Positions 28,209 to 38,223 of a DNA stretch of 64,000 nucleotides are shown one piece after another. Made by a program: the position numbers and the translations under genes. Source of the DNA: Belliella aquatica (GTDB lineage: Bacteria; Bacteroidota; Bacteroidia; Cytophagales; Cyclobacteriaceae); the NCBI RefSeq assembly GCF_014637795.1, contig NZ_BMFD01000003.1, positions 346,878 through 410,877 of the forward strand, in the 5' to 3' direction. A model generated the notes under the pieces. It saw nothing but the letters and a program-made list of their open reading frames with translations. It did no database searches and had not been told where the DNA came from. Every line of letters starts with the position of its first letter. The first letter of the stretch is position 1.

Positions 28209-28807
28209 TTACACTCGGCAAACACAAACTAGTTCTCGCATCCAAATCACCAAGAAGAAATGAATTATTGAAGGGTTTGGGGGTAGAGTTCACGGTCAGA
28301 ACCAAGGATACAGATGAAAGTTTCCCTGGCCATATGGATCCATTTGAGGTGGCTGGATTTCTTTCCAAGAAAAAAGCAGATGCATTTTTTGATGAATTGG
28401 CAGTTGATGAAATTCTAATCACTGCTGATACGGTAGTGATTTTGGATGAGGAAATTCTCAATAAACCTGCAGATAAAAGTGAGGCTTTTGAAATGATTGC
28501 CTCGCTTTCTGGGAAGACGCACCATGTCGTTACAGGCATTACTATCGGTTCGGGTTCAAATCATGTCACCTTGCAGGATACGGTGAAAGTTCACTTTAAA
28601 ACGCTATCATCTGAAGAGATCAATTATTACATTGAAGCATTTCAGCCTTTTGACAAAGCAGGAGCTTATGGAATCCAAGAATGGATAGGTTATGTAGCTG
28701 TGGACAGGATAGAGGGGTCTTTTTATACAGTGATGGGTTTGCCGGTGCATCTTGTGTATGAAGAGTTAAAAAAAATAACTCTTTTAACTTCCCAATTTGA
28801 ATCTTAG
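28205..28807 (+). CDS. maf: Maf-family nucleoside triphosphate pyrophosphatase
   Basis: House-cleaning nucleotide hydrolase. Motifs: LASKSPRRNELLKGLG, TADTVVILDEEILNKPADKSEA, LSGKTHHVVTG and FDKAGAYGIQEW. Length 200 is typical. The ATG overlaps the DUF1015 stop (ATGA), so accC, DUF1015 and maf read as one operon. The 3' end overlaps the convergent TonB-like gene by 24 bp. Confidence 0.93.
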   Translation: MITLGKHKLVLASKSPRRNELLKGLGVEFTVRTKDTDESFPGHMDPFEVAGFLSKKKADAFFDELAVDEILITADTVVILDEEILNKPADKSEAFEMIASLSGKTHHVVTGITIGSGSNHVTLQDTVKVHFKTLSSEEINYYIEAFQPFDKAGAYGIQEWIGYVAVDRIEGSFYTVMGLPVHLVYEELKKITLLTSQFES

Positions 28808-29527
28808 TGGTAAAACCATTACACTTACTCTAGCTTGGTCATTTAGAATATAAGGTGACCAATTATAAGGGTATTCATTTGCGATTCTATAAGCTTCCTT
28901 TACAATAGAAGGATGGATTTCTTCAGCATTAAGTATTTCAATGTTTTCTATATCCCCCTTTTCAGAAATTGTAAAAGAAATTAGTGCTTCTCCTTCCAAT
29001 CTTTTATTTCTTGCTTGTGGTGGATAATTTAAATTTTTAGAAAGATATTTTTGCCATCCCATAATTCCATCTTTTGGTTCTGGCAATTGCTCCGATGAAA
29101 TTAAGATCTCTTTATTTTCCTCATCAAAATATTTTGACTTCATTTTCGAATGTCTTGAATATTCAGAAATATAGAAGAGTTGACCTTTTGTATCATAGTT
29201 TTTGAACACAAAACTTCCGGAATTATTATCTTTAATTAGTTCCTGAAATATTTCTCCATCAGGGCGATATTTTAAAATAACCTGAGTTAAAATTTCACCA
29301 TCTTTATTATTTTCTGTGTTGATTTCTTTTACCAACAAAGAATCTTTTAAAGTGTAGAATTTTTCCTTCAAACTTTTTTCTGAAATTTCATTTTTTACAA
29401 AATATACAGGGTTGCTTTTTTTCTTTTTTTCAAGAAGAAAGAAATTTTCGTCATACATCTTGATTTCTTGTCCAAAAATGAAGTTGCAAATGATTGTAAG
29501 AATGAATGTGGAGAATACTCTTTTCAT
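28784..29527 (-). CDS. TonB C-terminal-domain protein, exported
   Basis: Signal peptide (about 1-19) followed by a region of short hydrophilic repeats resembling MORN/antitoxin-like YwqK strands, then a TonB C-terminal domain in the last 85 residues (YPPQARNKRLEGEALISFTI, GDIENIEIL). It lacks the N-terminal membrane anchor and Pro-rich spacer of a true TonB, so energy transduction is uncertain; a periplasmic interaction role is possible. Its 3' end overlaps the maf gene on the opposite strand. Confidence 0.75.
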   Translation of the reverse strand: MKRVFSTFILTIICNFIFGQEIKMYDENFFLLEKKKKSNPVYFVKNEISEKSLKEKFYTLKDSLLVKEINTENNKDGEILTQVILKYRPDGEIFQELIKDNNSGSFVFKNYDTKGQLFYISEYSRHSKMKSKYFDEENKEILISSEQLPEPKDGIMGWQKYLSKNLNYPPQARNKRLEGEALISFTISEKGDIENIEILNAEEIHPSIVKEAYRIANEYPYNWSPYILNDQARVSVMVLPLRFKLGS

Positions 29528-29587
29528 AACTTAGGTTTTAAGTACGCAATCTATTTTTATTCTGTAGAAAATCAAAATCTTGAATAA

Positions 29588-29622
29588 AAAAAGAGGATCA
29601 GTATTGGCTGACCCTCTTTTTG
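29588..29622 (-). terminator. Rho-independent terminator
   Basis: AAAAGAGGATCAG / CTGACCCTCTTTT stem with one A-C mismatch, flanked by A and T runs. It lies downstream of the minus-strand RND adaptor gene. Confidence 0.8.
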
Positions 29623-29641
29623 AAATCTATAAATCTAGATT

Positions 29642-30937
29642 TTACTTATCCTTTTTAGTGATTTTAAGTAAATCACCATCTTTCAATTGCTTACTCACAA
29701 TAAAATAAGGACCTGAAACTATTTCTTCTCCTTCATTGACACCTTCAATAATTTCAATGTTGTCAAAGTCAGAGATACCTGTTTTTATTTCTTTCTGAAC
29801 TGCTTTTCCATTTTCTACAACATAGATCAATTCTTTCAACTTTGTGGTTCCATCAGGATTGTCATTGGTTTGATCTTCTCGTGTCGTTACAGCTGCCAAA
29901 GGAACAGACAAAACATTATCCTTCTTTTTGGTAATGATATCAACACTAGCGGTCATTCCTGGTCTGAAAGGAAATCTATTTTTTTCTGTCACGAGTTCAG
30001 CGTAAGATTCGTTGATGATTCTGATCTTTACTTCAAACTCAGTCACTGCATCAATACTTGCTTTAGTATTTGCGGAGTTTGCAATTGAAGTTACAATCCC
30101 CTTGAATCTTTTACCCACTGAAGCATAAGAATCTACGTCGATTAAAGTAGTATCTCCCAAGCTAATTCGAATGATGTCATTTTCATTGACATTGACTCTC
30201 ACTTCCATTTTGCTCAAGTCAGCCAAACGCAACATTTCAGTACCTGCCATTTGCTGTGTACCTACTACACGTTCACCTTTTTCAACCAAAAGCTGAGAAA
30301 CTGTTCCATTTACAGGAGAGTACACATTGGTTAATCTTAGATTTTCTGCAGCTTCATTGACGGTAGCTTGAGAACTTTTAATAATGAATTCGGCTCCAAG
30401 TACAGATTGTTTTGCTGCTTCAAGGTCATTTTTGGAAGTCAGATAATTGGATTGAGCCAATTCCCAATCTGAATCAGAAATAACTTTATCTGCGTACAAT
30501 TTTTCGTTTCTTTCATAGTCTAACTTTGCACGTGTAAACTGTGCTTCAGAGCGCTGCAAATTTGCTTTTGCTTGAGCAAGGTTTGCCATTTGTTGATTTA
30601 AGTTAGCTCTAGCACGATCCAATGCAGATACAAAATTGTCAGGGCGGATTTTTACCAAAAGATCACCGATCTTAACAGAATCACCTTCCATGACATTCAG
30701 CTCGATGATTTCACCCGCTACATCTGGACTTAATTTTACTTCGATTTCTGGTTCGATTACTCCCGAAGCTGATACTTTTTCAACAATGCTAGTTTTTTTA
30801 GCGTTGCTAGTTTCTACTGCAACTTCTTTTTCTCCACCAATCCAACCGGCTGATTTACCAATAATTGCGAAAAGGATGATAGCACCTACTATGGCTAGTA
30901 AGATGTAAAGGACTTTGTTTGACTTTTTCTTTGCCAT
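29642..30937 (-). CDS. Efflux periplasmic adaptor subunit (HlyD/MacA-like membrane fusion protein)
   Basis: Adaptor bridging an inner-membrane pump and a TolC channel. One N-terminal anchor helix (about 8-27), a biotinyl-lipoyl-like half (GEIIELNVMEGDSVKIGDLL), a long alpha-helical hairpin rich in Ala/Gln (about 100-200), and beta-barrel domains containing PVNGTVSQLLVEKGERV and FRPGMTASVDI. It lies 8 bp behind the tolC-like gene in one operon. The usual third partner, a MacB or RND permease, is not next to it: the following gene is the TonB-like one beyond a terminator. Confidence 0.9.
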   Translation of the reverse strand: MAKKKSNKVLYILLAIVGAIILFAIIGKSAGWIGGEKEVAVETSNAKKTSIVEKVSASGVIEPEIEVKLSPDVAGEIIELNVMEGDSVKIGDLLVKIRPDNFVSALDRARANLNQQMANLAQAKANLQRSEAQFTRAKLDYERNEKLYADKVISDSDWELAQSNYLTSKNDLEAAKQSVLGAEFIIKSSQATVNEAAENLRLTNVYSPVNGTVSQLLVEKGERVVGTQQMAGTEMLRLADLSKMEVRVNVNENDIIRISLGDTTLIDVDSYASVGKRFKGIVTSIANSANTKASIDAVTEFEVKIRIINESYAELVTEKNRFPFRPGMTASVDIITKKKDNVLSVPLAAVTTREDQTNDNPDGTTKLKELIYVVENGKAVQKEIKTGISDFDNIEIIEGVNEGEEIVSGPYFIVSKQLKDGDLLKITKKDK

Positions 30938-30945
30938 GATTTTGA

Positions 30946-32295
30946 TTATATGTTAAGCGGGTTACCGAGATAAAAATCTAAAACTTTTACTCTAAAGATA
31001 TAAGTGTATTTTGCTGTTATAAGATCTGCTTGTGCGTTGAAGAGATTGTTTTGTGCCAATTGGTAATCTGCAAAATTAATGGCGCCCGCATCAAATCGTT
31101 GTTCAGCAATTCTAAATGACTCTTCTAATGCAGCTACTCTTGTCAAGGAAGATCTGTATGCCTGATCTGAAGCGATAGCATTAGTAAAGGCCACTTCAAT
31201 GTCTTGTCTCAATTGGTTTTTAACTTCAAAGGAGTTGATTTCACTCAGATTTTTTTGAAGTCTTGCTCTTTGTACTCCTGTTTTGTTTCTGAAATTAGAA
31301 AAAATCGGGATACTCAAACTCACGTTTGCTGCCTGGGAAAGGTTATTTTCTAATTGCGTGATAAAAGTAGGTCTATCAAAGCCAGGAACTGTTCGGTCTA
31401 TATAGTTGGAAAATATATTTGCACCAATCCCTAAAGTTGGATAAAATGCTCCTTTAGCAGCTCTTACACCATATTCAGCACTTTCAATACCAAGCTCTGC
31501 AGCTTTGATTTGAGGCAAAATGTCTTTAGAGTAATTGTAAATTTCGTCTACACTTTGGCCTGAGATGTAGATGTCATCTACCGATAAGTCAGGTGCAATT
31601 ACTTCGAAGTTAGGATCAAATGGTAATTGCATCGCCTGTAGCAAATTCAGTTTTGCACCTCTCAAACTGTTTTCAGCATTTAAAACTTCTAATTCGTTTG
31701 TCGCATTCTGAGCCTGTAGATCAAGTTTATTCGCTAAAGGTAAAGATCCAGCATCAACCAATTTGGTGGTGTTTCCAAGTTGTTGTTTGGTTGAAGCCAT
31801 TTGATTTTTTGAAATTTTCAATTGCTCCTCTGCGAAAATCACATTGATAAATAGATTGATCACATTTAATGTGATGTTATTCTCAGTGGTTTTGACATTC
31901 AATTGGCTAACCTCAATATCAGTTTTAGCCTGTTTGATTGTGTTAGTGATCTGTTGCCCTGCAAATAATGTTAAATTCGAATTTGCAGATACATTGACGT
32001 TTCCAATTCTATCGGTTTCAAAGAGGTTGGTAACAGGGTTGATAGAACGTCCCCATCTGTATCCTGAACTTGCTCCTGCTGACAAAGATGGAAGCCTTTG
32101 GCCTTGACTTTGTAGCAGTGTTGCCTCACTCAATGCTTGATTGATTTGGCTTCTTTTCAGCGTTAGGTTATTTTCTAACGCAATTTCGATACAGGATTCT
32201 AAGTCTAAAGTAAGACTTTCACTACTCTGCGCTTTTAATTCCGAACTGGAAAAAAATACGAGAAATAATAAGCCTAAAATGTAATTGTGTTTCAT
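30946..32295 (-). CDS. TolC-family outer-membrane efflux channel
   Basis: Outer-membrane factor for drug or product export. The start at 32295 (MKHNYILGLLFLVFF) gives a proper signal peptide ending ELKAQ. Two repeats of the outer-membrane efflux protein domain with long coiled-coil helices are visible, for example ENNITLNVINLFINVIFAEE and the later QNNLFNAQADLITAKYTYIF. Length about 450 is typical. It is followed by the adaptor gene and preceded by sdaAB with a gap of four bases. Confidence 0.9.
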   Translation of the reverse strand: MKHNYILGLLFLVFFSSSELKAQSSESLTLDLESCIEIALENNLTLKRSQINQALSEATLLQSQGQRLPSLSAGASSGYRWGRSINPVTNLFETDRIGNVNVSANSNLTLFAGQQITNTIKQAKTDIEVSQLNVKTTENNITLNVINLFINVIFAEEQLKISKNQMASTKQQLGNTTKLVDAGSLPLANKLDLQAQNATNELEVLNAENSLRGAKLNLLQAMQLPFDPNFEVIAPDLSVDDIYISGQSVDEIYNYSKDILPQIKAAELGIESAEYGVRAAKGAFYPTLGIGANIFSNYIDRTVPGFDRPTFITQLENNLSQAANVSLSIPIFSNFRNKTGVQRARLQKNLSEINSFEVKNQLRQDIEVAFTNAIASDQAYRSSLTRVAALEESFRIAEQRFDAGAINFADYQLAQNNLFNAQADLITAKYTYIFRVKVLDFYLGNPLNI

Positions 32296-32299
32296 TCTT

Positions 32300-32977
32300 T
32301 TATAAGTCAATATCTGGTATGTAAATTATTTCCTTTATCCATGGTAAGCTTTTCATGTATTCGATTGTAATAGGTTGTAGTCCCGAATCCATTTCAATGA
32401 CGTGACAAGCTTGATCATTTTTCCCTTTTCTAGAAACTGACATGGTGGCAATATTTGCCTTTTCCTGTGCGATTACACTTGAAATAAATGCAATAGCACC
32501 TGACACATCATGCGCTTTGATAATCAATGTATGCATCTGTGCAGTGAAATCGGCTGTGAATCCATCCACAAAAGCAATGTTGATCAAGCCGCCGCCAAGA
32601 CTTTCTCCAATCACTTCTACTTTCTTTTCACCTTTGGTGAGATTTAATTTGATCGTATTTGGATGATAGACAGAAGCATTTCCTATTGATTTGAATTTGT
32701 ATGAAAGACCAGCTTCCTCAGCCAATTCAAATGCTTGTTTGATTTTAGGATCATCTGTTTTGAAATCCATCAAGCCTCCTAATATCGCTTTGTCACTTCC
32801 ATGTCCTTCGTAAGTTCTTGCAAAAGAATTGTAAAAAGTGATATCTACATGGTCAGGTTTCTCACCGAGAATTCTAATCGCAGCTCGGGCAATTCGTACC
32901 ACACCCGCAGTATGGGATGAAGAAGGTCCAATCATTACAGGCCCGATCATATCAAAAACACTACTTTTACCACTCAT
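32300..32977 (-). CDS. sdaAB: L-serine dehydratase, iron-sulfur type, beta subunit
   Basis: Beta chain of the [4Fe-4S] L-serine ammonia-lyase that makes pyruvate from serine. It contains the IGPVMIGPSSSHTAGVVRIA signature and a C-terminal ACT-like domain (LIIKAHDVSGAIAFIS). Length 225 fits the split two-subunit form; the alpha subunit gene is not in the window's neighbourhood. The efflux genes follow on the same strand four bases on, so they may share a transcript even though the functions differ. Confidence 0.92.
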   Translation of the reverse strand: MSGKSSVFDMIGPVMIGPSSSHTAGVVRIARAAIRILGEKPDHVDITFYNSFARTYEGHGSDKAILGGLMDFKTDDPKIKQAFELAEEAGLSYKFKSIGNASVYHPNTIKLNLTKGEKKVEVIGESLGGGLINIAFVDGFTADFTAQMHTLIIKAHDVSGAIAFISSVIAQEKANIATMSVSRKGKNDQACHVIEMDSGLQPITIEYMKSLPWIKEIIYIPDIDL

Positions 32978-33132
32978 GGGTTACCAAATTTTCAATTATT
33001 GTGCTAAATTAATATTTTAATACTAGTAATTTGTGCAAATTAAGTTTAGCGCCCTTAAATAGACTAGTATATTTTAATATTTAATTAAATTTAACAGAGG
33101 TCAGTTTTTTCAAAAACCAAAACTGTCCGAAA

Positions 33133-33975
33133 ATGCACAAAATAATGAACGGTAACGATACAATTTTTTGGAAAAAAATAAATCTATCGAATTGGATAGA
33201 ACAAAAATCACAAAATGTTAACCGCGCTTTTTTATTTGGGGATGGACTGTTTGAAACAATGGTGTTTCAAAATGGAAAGATCCGCTTCTCTGAGCTGCAT
33301 TTGAAGCGATTGGTTACAGGCTGCGAAGTTTTAGGAATGAACTCCGAGCAATTGAGTACGATTGAAGAAATTGAACGGGCGCTAAAGTTGGGATTTGGTG
33401 AAGATAAAATGCTTCGTGTGCGATGGACTATTTATAGGTCAGGAAAAGGGAAGTATACACCCTTGACAGATGAAATAGAGGAATCCTTGCAAATTGAGGA
33501 TTTTCATGCCGCTCCTTTGACCAAACAGTCTGCATTTGTTCATCCTGAAATATACTTGAGTAGTTCACCTTGGAGTAGCTGCAAAACTTTGAATGCACTT
33601 CCTTATGTCATAGCTAATCGCGACCGTGTTAAATTGGGCATGGAAGAAGTAATTTTGTTGGGTCAGGGAAGTTTTGTCTCAGAAGCTGGAGCTGCAAATT
33701 TATTTTGGGTCAAATCTGGAGTTTTTTATACTCCATCACTCGGGACAGGTTGCATCGAAGGGATTGGGAGAACCGTAATTATGGACATGTTGAAATCCAA
33801 GGGATTTGAAGTGCAGGAGGGATATTTTAGATTAGATGATATTTACGAAGCCTCGTCTGTATTTACGAGCAATGTTACTGGTATCAGCTATTTGCTTACG
33901 CTGGAAGGCAAAACCTTAGGCCAAGAGAGATTTGGAATGATAGAACAGTTGTTTGAGTTGGATAATAGTTATTAG
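33133..33975 (+). CDS. Aminotransferase class IV / aminodeoxychorismate lyase-like
   Basis: PLP enzyme of fold type IV, 280 residues. The N-terminal part has NRAFLFGDGLFETMVFQNG, the expected catalytic Lys is in SCKTLNALPYVIANRD, and the C-terminal FVSEAGAANLFWV and GCIEGIGRTVIMD are family patterns for PLP phosphate binding. The class includes branched-chain aminotransferase, D-amino acid transaminase and PabC; the size and divergence favour a PabC-like enzyme but do not prove it. Monocistronic. Confidence 0.85.
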   Translation: MHKIMNGNDTIFWKKINLSNWIEQKSQNVNRAFLFGDGLFETMVFQNGKIRFSELHLKRLVTGCEVLGMNSEQLSTIEEIERALKLGFGEDKMLRVRWTIYRSGKGKYTPLTDEIEESLQIEDFHAAPLTKQSAFVHPEIYLSSSPWSSCKTLNALPYVIANRDRVKLGMEEVILLGQGSFVSEAGAANLFWVKSGVFYTPSLGTGCIEGIGRTVIMDMLKSKGFEVQEGYFRLDDIYEASSVFTSNVTGISYLLTLEGKTLGQERFGMIEQLFELDNSY

Positions 33976-34126
33976 GCGACTAGTTATCAGTGGATCAGAT
34001 GGTTTTAAATATTATCTCAGGAGGTCTGACTTCACACAATATCAATCAGTAACAAGTATCCACCAATATCAAAATCTAAATTGAATCAATTTTTAATTCT
34101 CAATTAAATTCAAAATATCAGATGCC

Positions 34127-34921
34127 CTATATCGCTACCGCAGCTTTAATATGTGGATGCGGATCATAGCCGATCAATTCAAAATCTTCATACTTAAAGG
34201 AGAAAATATCTTTGACTTCAGGATTGATCTTCATCGTTGGAAGTGGTCTACATTCTCTAGACAATTGAAGTTGTGTCTGCTCCAAATGGTTGCTGTATAA
34301 ATGCGCATCTCCAAAAGTATGGATGAAATCGCCCACTTCAAGATCGCAGACTTGGGCTACCATCATCGTAAATAGGGCATAAGAAGCTATATTGAAAGGA
34401 ACACCCAAAAATACATCCGCACTTCGCTGGTAAAGCTGACAGGAAAGTTTTCCATCAGCAACATAAAACTGAAAAATGCTGTGACAAGGTGGTAGAGCCA
34501 TGTTGTCCACATCGGCCACATTCCATGCACTTACGATGTGTCTTCTGCTATCCGGTTTGGTTTTGATTTGGTGAATTAGGTTTTTGATCTGATCGATTTC
34601 TCCACCTTTTCCATCCGGCCAATGTCTCCATTGGTAACCATATACAGGCCCCAAATCTCCATTTTCATCAGCCCATTCATCCCAAATACTCACTTTGTTG
34701 TCATTCAAGTATTTGATGTTGGAGTCACCATTGAGAAACCAAAGCAATTCGATGATGATGGAGCGAAGGTGACATTTCTTAGTCGTGACCAAAGGAAAAC
34801 CATCTTTGAGGTTGAATCGCATTTGATATCCAAATACGCTGATTGTTCCCGTGCCAGTTCTGTCTCCTTTTTGGACGCCATGCTCCAAAATATGTCTCAT
34901 CAAATCGTGGTATTGCTTCAT
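34127..34921 (-). CDS. thyA: Thymidylate synthase
   Basis: Methylates dUMP to dTMP using methylene-tetrahydrofolate. Exactly 264 residues, as in E. coli, with catalytic C146 in [13 protein letters not shown], the phosphate-binding RTGTG and RRHIVSAWN, and the closing [10 protein letters not shown]. The dihydrofolate reductase gene that often follows thyA is not present downstream here. Confidence 0.96.
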   Translation of the reverse strand: MKQYHDLMRHILEHGVQKGDRTGTGTISVFGYQMRFNLKDGFPLVTTKKCHLRSIIIELLWFLNGDSNIKYLNDNKVSIWDEWADENGDLGPVYGYQWRHWPDGKGGEIDQIKNLIHQIKTKPDSRRHIVSAWNVADVDNMALPPCHSIFQFYVADGKLSCQLYQRSADVFLGVPFNIASYALFTMMVAQVCDLEVGDFIHTFGDAHLYSNHLEQTQLQLSRECRPLPTMKINPEVKDIFSFKYEDFELIGYDPHPHIKAAVAI

Positions 34922-34995
34922 TTTCAGTCTTGAATTTTAATAGGTCAGCAAGATAAAAAGATTATAAATAATCAGAAAGGTCAATTTATGGTTTA

Positions 34996-35003
34996 TATCT
35001 TTG
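34996..35003 (+). promoter_or_regulatory. Bacteroidetes -7 promoter element (TATCTTTG)
   Basis: TATCTTTG ends 22 bases before the ATG of the MMPL transporter gene, the same layout as before the GT4 gene at 14.4 kb. Confidence 0.5.
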
Positions 35004-35025
35004 AACCCGACATTTATTTAAAAAT

Positions 35026-37326
35026 ATGTTTGATAAAAAATCTTCTTTATATGGATTAGGGCTTGCAGGATTGATCAGTTTGATCTTGATTTTTCTCCAA
35101 CCGAAAGTTGTCTTTGATTACGATTTCGAGCAGTTTTTTCCTCAGAATGACGAGGACTTGATTTTTTATCAGAATTTCAGAGAAACATTCGAAAATGACA
35201 ATGACTACCTTCTGATCGCTTTGGGTAGGGAAGAGGGTGTTTTTGATTCTGCATTTTTAGCTGAAGCGCTAGCTGTTCAAAATAAGTTTGAAGAACTTCA
35301 GTTTAGTGAAGAAATTGTTTCCCTATTGACTTTGGAAGAGCCAATCATCAATGCATTTGGAATTCGTTACAGTCGAATCTTGAATTGGGATGATGAAGAG
35401 AAACTATCCAGATCAAAAGAAAAGTTGGACTCTCACCCACAATATTCAGAAAATTTGATCAGTAAGGATCAGAAATTTCTTCTGCTGATGTTGAAAAATC
35501 AGCAAATGATCTCTAAAGAAGATGGAGATCAGCTCAATCAGGAAGTCAAAGATATCCTTTTGGAATCCGATATTCCTGAGTACCACACGGCTGGAAAAAT
35601 CAAAGCCCAAGGAGAATTTGTGGATTTACTTCAGGAAGAATTTGCCTTTTTTCTTTCTATTTCCATTGTCTTGATTTTGGTTTTGTTGTATTTGATTTTC
35701 AGAACCTGGTGGGGTGTAGTATTGCCTCTTGTGGTTTTACTTTTTGGAATTGGATGGACGATTGCCATTATTTTATTGACAGGAAAAGCGCTCGATGTCA
35801 TGTCAGTAATGCAGCCGACGATTTTGTTGGTCATTGGGCTAAGTGCCTTGGTGCATTACCTTACACTGTATCTCCAAAAACTCCGTCTCGGATTGCCAAA
35901 AGATCAAGCCATCAAAGCCACTTTCAAAGGCTTGTTTTTGGCTGTTTTCCTTACATGCTTGACTACAGCCTTGGGTTTCACCACGCTGTATTTCACCAGC
36001 GCCATTAGCTTAAAGTTGTTTGGAATTTATACAGCCTTGGGTGTGATGGTGATGTTTATGGCAGTTGTGTTGATTACGCCGGGTTTACTTTACCTTTTCA
36101 GCCCGCTCAAAGTCGTTGAACGCAACAAATTCAAAGAATTTTGGCAAAGGGCATTGAGAAAATCTTTGCTTTGGACTTTCGGTCATAAAGCTTTGATTAT
36201 TGCAGGGTTTGGTATCATTTCTATACTTTCCATCCTTGCAGCGACAGATTTGAAAATCAATGGTTACCTCTTAGATAATCTACCTAGAGAGCATGAATTG
36301 GTGCAAGAGTTTGAGTTTTTTGATCAGGAATTTGGAGGTTCCAAGCCTTTGGAGATTTTTATTCAAGCAGGCGATTCAGCAGAGAGTTTGTTGGAATTGG
36401 ATGTGTTGAGAGAATTGGATAAACTTGAGCAATTCGTCCAAGAAAAATATCAGGCAGGGGCGGTGATTTCACCCCTATCTCTGGTGAAAGTCCTTAATCA
36501 AGCCCAAAATTCCGGAAATATCAAAGCTTTTGCACTTCCTTCTCAAGGTCAATTCCAAAGAATGCAACCGTATATCAATCAAGCTTTGGAGCAATCGGAT
36601 TATCAATTGATTTCTTCTGATCGCAAACAAGGACGGATGTCTTCCCGGACGGCAGATATTGGGAGTTTGAAGAGTGATGCCATCAACAAAGAATTTTTTG
36701 AATTTATAGAAACTGAAATTAATCCAAATCTACTCGAAGTCAGACTGACAGGAACCTCCAATTTGATCGATAAAAGTCACCGAACCATCTCACAGCAAAT
36801 GGCAAAAGGATTGGGTGTGGCGATTATTTTGGTTGGCCTGATAGCTGGTTTTTTATTTCGGTCATGGCGGATTTCCTTTATGATTTTGTTGCCCAATCTT
36901 ATTCCACTCTTATGGATGTGTGGCGTGATGTGGCTCTTGGATATAGATTTGAAATTAACGACTGCTGTGATTTTCACAGTGGCTTTCGGGATTGCTGTAG
37001 ATGACAGTATCCACTTTATGACCAAACTTCAATCAGAACTCAAGCTCGGGAAAAGCATGCTTTATGCAATCAAAAGAACATACTTTGAAACAGGAAAAGC
37101 GATTATCCTCACAACAATTATCCTAGTTTCAGGGTTTGCAAATCTTACGCTCAGTGATTTTGGAGTTACCTTTTATTCCGGTTTACTGATCAGCTTAGCT
37201 TTAGTATTTGCAGTCCTAGCTGACCTGATGCTCCTCCCGGTGTTGCTTTTGTCAATGCAAAAGGTCTGGAAAGAAAAAAGGAAAGATAAAGTAGGAGGGG
37301 AGAGGGATGAAAAGGTGGGTGTATAA
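35026..37326 (+). CDS. RND/MMPL-family transporter
   Basis: Inner-membrane permease of 766 residues with the duplicated RND layout: TM1 near 8-26, a soluble domain, five helices (about 200-350), then TM7 near 390, a second soluble domain and a last cluster (about 590-745). The sequence FGIAVDDSIHFM in the second cluster is the conserved sterol-sensing/MMPL signature. Relatives export lipids or hopanoids, or belong to uncharacterised families. The last 20 residues are charged and lie in the cytoplasm. No adaptor or OMF gene is adjacent. Confidence 0.88.
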   Translation: MFDKKSSLYGLGLAGLISLILIFLQPKVVFDYDFEQFFPQNDEDLIFYQNFRETFENDNDYLLIALGREEGVFDSAFLAEALAVQNKFEELQFSEEIVSLLTLEEPIINAFGIRYSRILNWDDEEKLSRSKEKLDSHPQYSENLISKDQKFLLLMLKNQQMISKEDGDQLNQEVKDILLESDIPEYHTAGKIKAQGEFVDLLQEEFAFFLSISIVLILVLLYLIFRTWWGVVLPLVVLLFGIGWTIAIILLTGKALDVMSVMQPTILLVIGLSALVHYLTLYLQKLRLGLPKDQAIKATFKGLFLAVFLTCLTTALGFTTLYFTSAISLKLFGIYTALGVMVMFMAVVLITPGLLYLFSPLKVVERNKFKEFWQRALRKSLLWTFGHKALIIAGFGIISILSILAATDLKINGYLLDNLPREHELVQEFEFFDQEFGGSKPLEIFIQAGDSAESLLELDVLRELDKLEQFVQEKYQAGAVISPLSLVKVLNQAQNSGNIKAFALPSQGQFQRMQPYINQALEQSDYQLISSDRKQGRMSSRTADIGSLKSDAINKEFFEFIETEINPNLLEVRLTGTSNLIDKSHRTISQQMAKGLGVAIILVGLIAGFLFRSWRISFMILLPNLIPLLWMCGVMWLLDIDLKLTTAVIFTVAFGIAVDDSIHFMTKLQSELKLGKSMLYAIKRTYFETGKAIILTTIILVSGFANLTLSDFGVTFYSGLLISLALVFAVLADLMLLPVLLLSMQKVWKEKRKDKVGGERDEKVGV

Positions 37327-37355
37327 ATTTTTACTTATTCGAATTAATTTTGCTT

Positions 37356-38087
37356 TTAGTCATTTCGACCATCGGGAGAAATCTCAAACTTTTTATATCT
37401 ACCGCTCTCATATTTAAGGATTTCAACTTCTTTTTTGGCGTCCTTTATAATTTTTTCGCAATTTTCATTCTGTTCATAAAGTTCTATCGAATTGACAAAT
37501 TCAAGATCAGCATATTGGTTGGTATAAGTATTTGAAATTTTCAGTTCTTTTGTGTGTACTTCAAATGTCCCTAGACATGTTGTGTCTGTTTCTCCAACGT
37601 AATGTGAGATTGGGAATTCTTTTAAAACCACATTCAGTTTTTCCCCATCGGAAGTATAAAGGGATAATTCAGTAATCGATGATGGATTTGGTCGACTTTG
37701 ATTTGCATAAAATACCTTCAGTCCAAAAGCCACATTTGTTTTATTCAATTTATAAATCGATGGTTCGATTTCGATCTGATCAATTCTAACAGCATCGCTG
37801 AACCATTCTTTTTCACCTCTGAATTTTGCCTTAATTGTACCAGATTTTTTGTCGGTAAGAATGAGATTATTATTTAAAATCATATATCCTTCCCCTTCTT
37901 CGGCGATTTCAGGAATTACAATCAATATATCATTCTCAAATTCTTGTGAAACTGCCAGTTGAAAAAATATAGCTGAGTTTTTAATTCCAACTTTTTGAGC
38001 AGTTTCTTCAACCAATTCTCGAGATTCCTTTTGTCCTAGACAATTGAAGGATAAAGTCAAAAAAATTATAATCAGAAGGTGTTTCAT
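37356..38087 (-). CDS. Hypothetical exported protein
   Basis: About 243 residues from the start at 38087 (MKHLLIIIFLTLSFNCLGQ), which gives a signal peptide; the longer frame to 38138 does not. I recognise no domain. The last 10 or so residues (KFEISPDGRND) and the stop are encoded by an interspersed repeat that recurs at about 38224, so the natural C-terminus may have been altered when the repeat arrived. Confidence 0.7.
   Translation of the reverse strand: MKHLLIIIFLTLSFNCLGQKESRELVEETAQKVGIKNSAIFFQLAVSQEFENDILIVIPEIAEEGEGYMILNNNLILTDKKSGTIKAKFRGEKEWFSDAVRIDQIEIEPSIYKLNKTNVAFGLKVFYANQSRPNPSSITELSLYTSDGEKLNVVLKEFPISHYVGETDTTCLGTFEVHTKELKISNTYTNQYADLEFVNSIELYEQNENCEKIIKDAKKEVEILKYESGRYKKFEISPDGRND
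37359..37389. repeat. Interspersed repeat copy 1 (GTCATTTCGACC...)
   Basis: 31 bases from GTCATTTCGACC to GAGAAATCTCAAAC, identical to a copy at 38224. The type (TTTCGACC ... GGGAGAAATC) is a familiar dispersed element in Bacteroidota. Here it forms the 3' end of the hypothetical gene. Confidence 0.85.
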
Positions 38088-38223
38088 ATCGTTTTGCCTT
38101 GTAAAACAGGTTTGAGTTTTTTGGATCAAACTTATCAAGAATGTCTGAGTATTAAATTGAGACCTCTAGTTCTACAAACTTAAAAAATTTTAAGCCATGC
38201 TTGGTGGTTTAATCTTGCTATTG

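Noticed and set aside
28129-28539. 136-residue minus-strand frame over the maf gene
   Set aside because: Shadow of maf, which has clear family motifs in the opposite frame.
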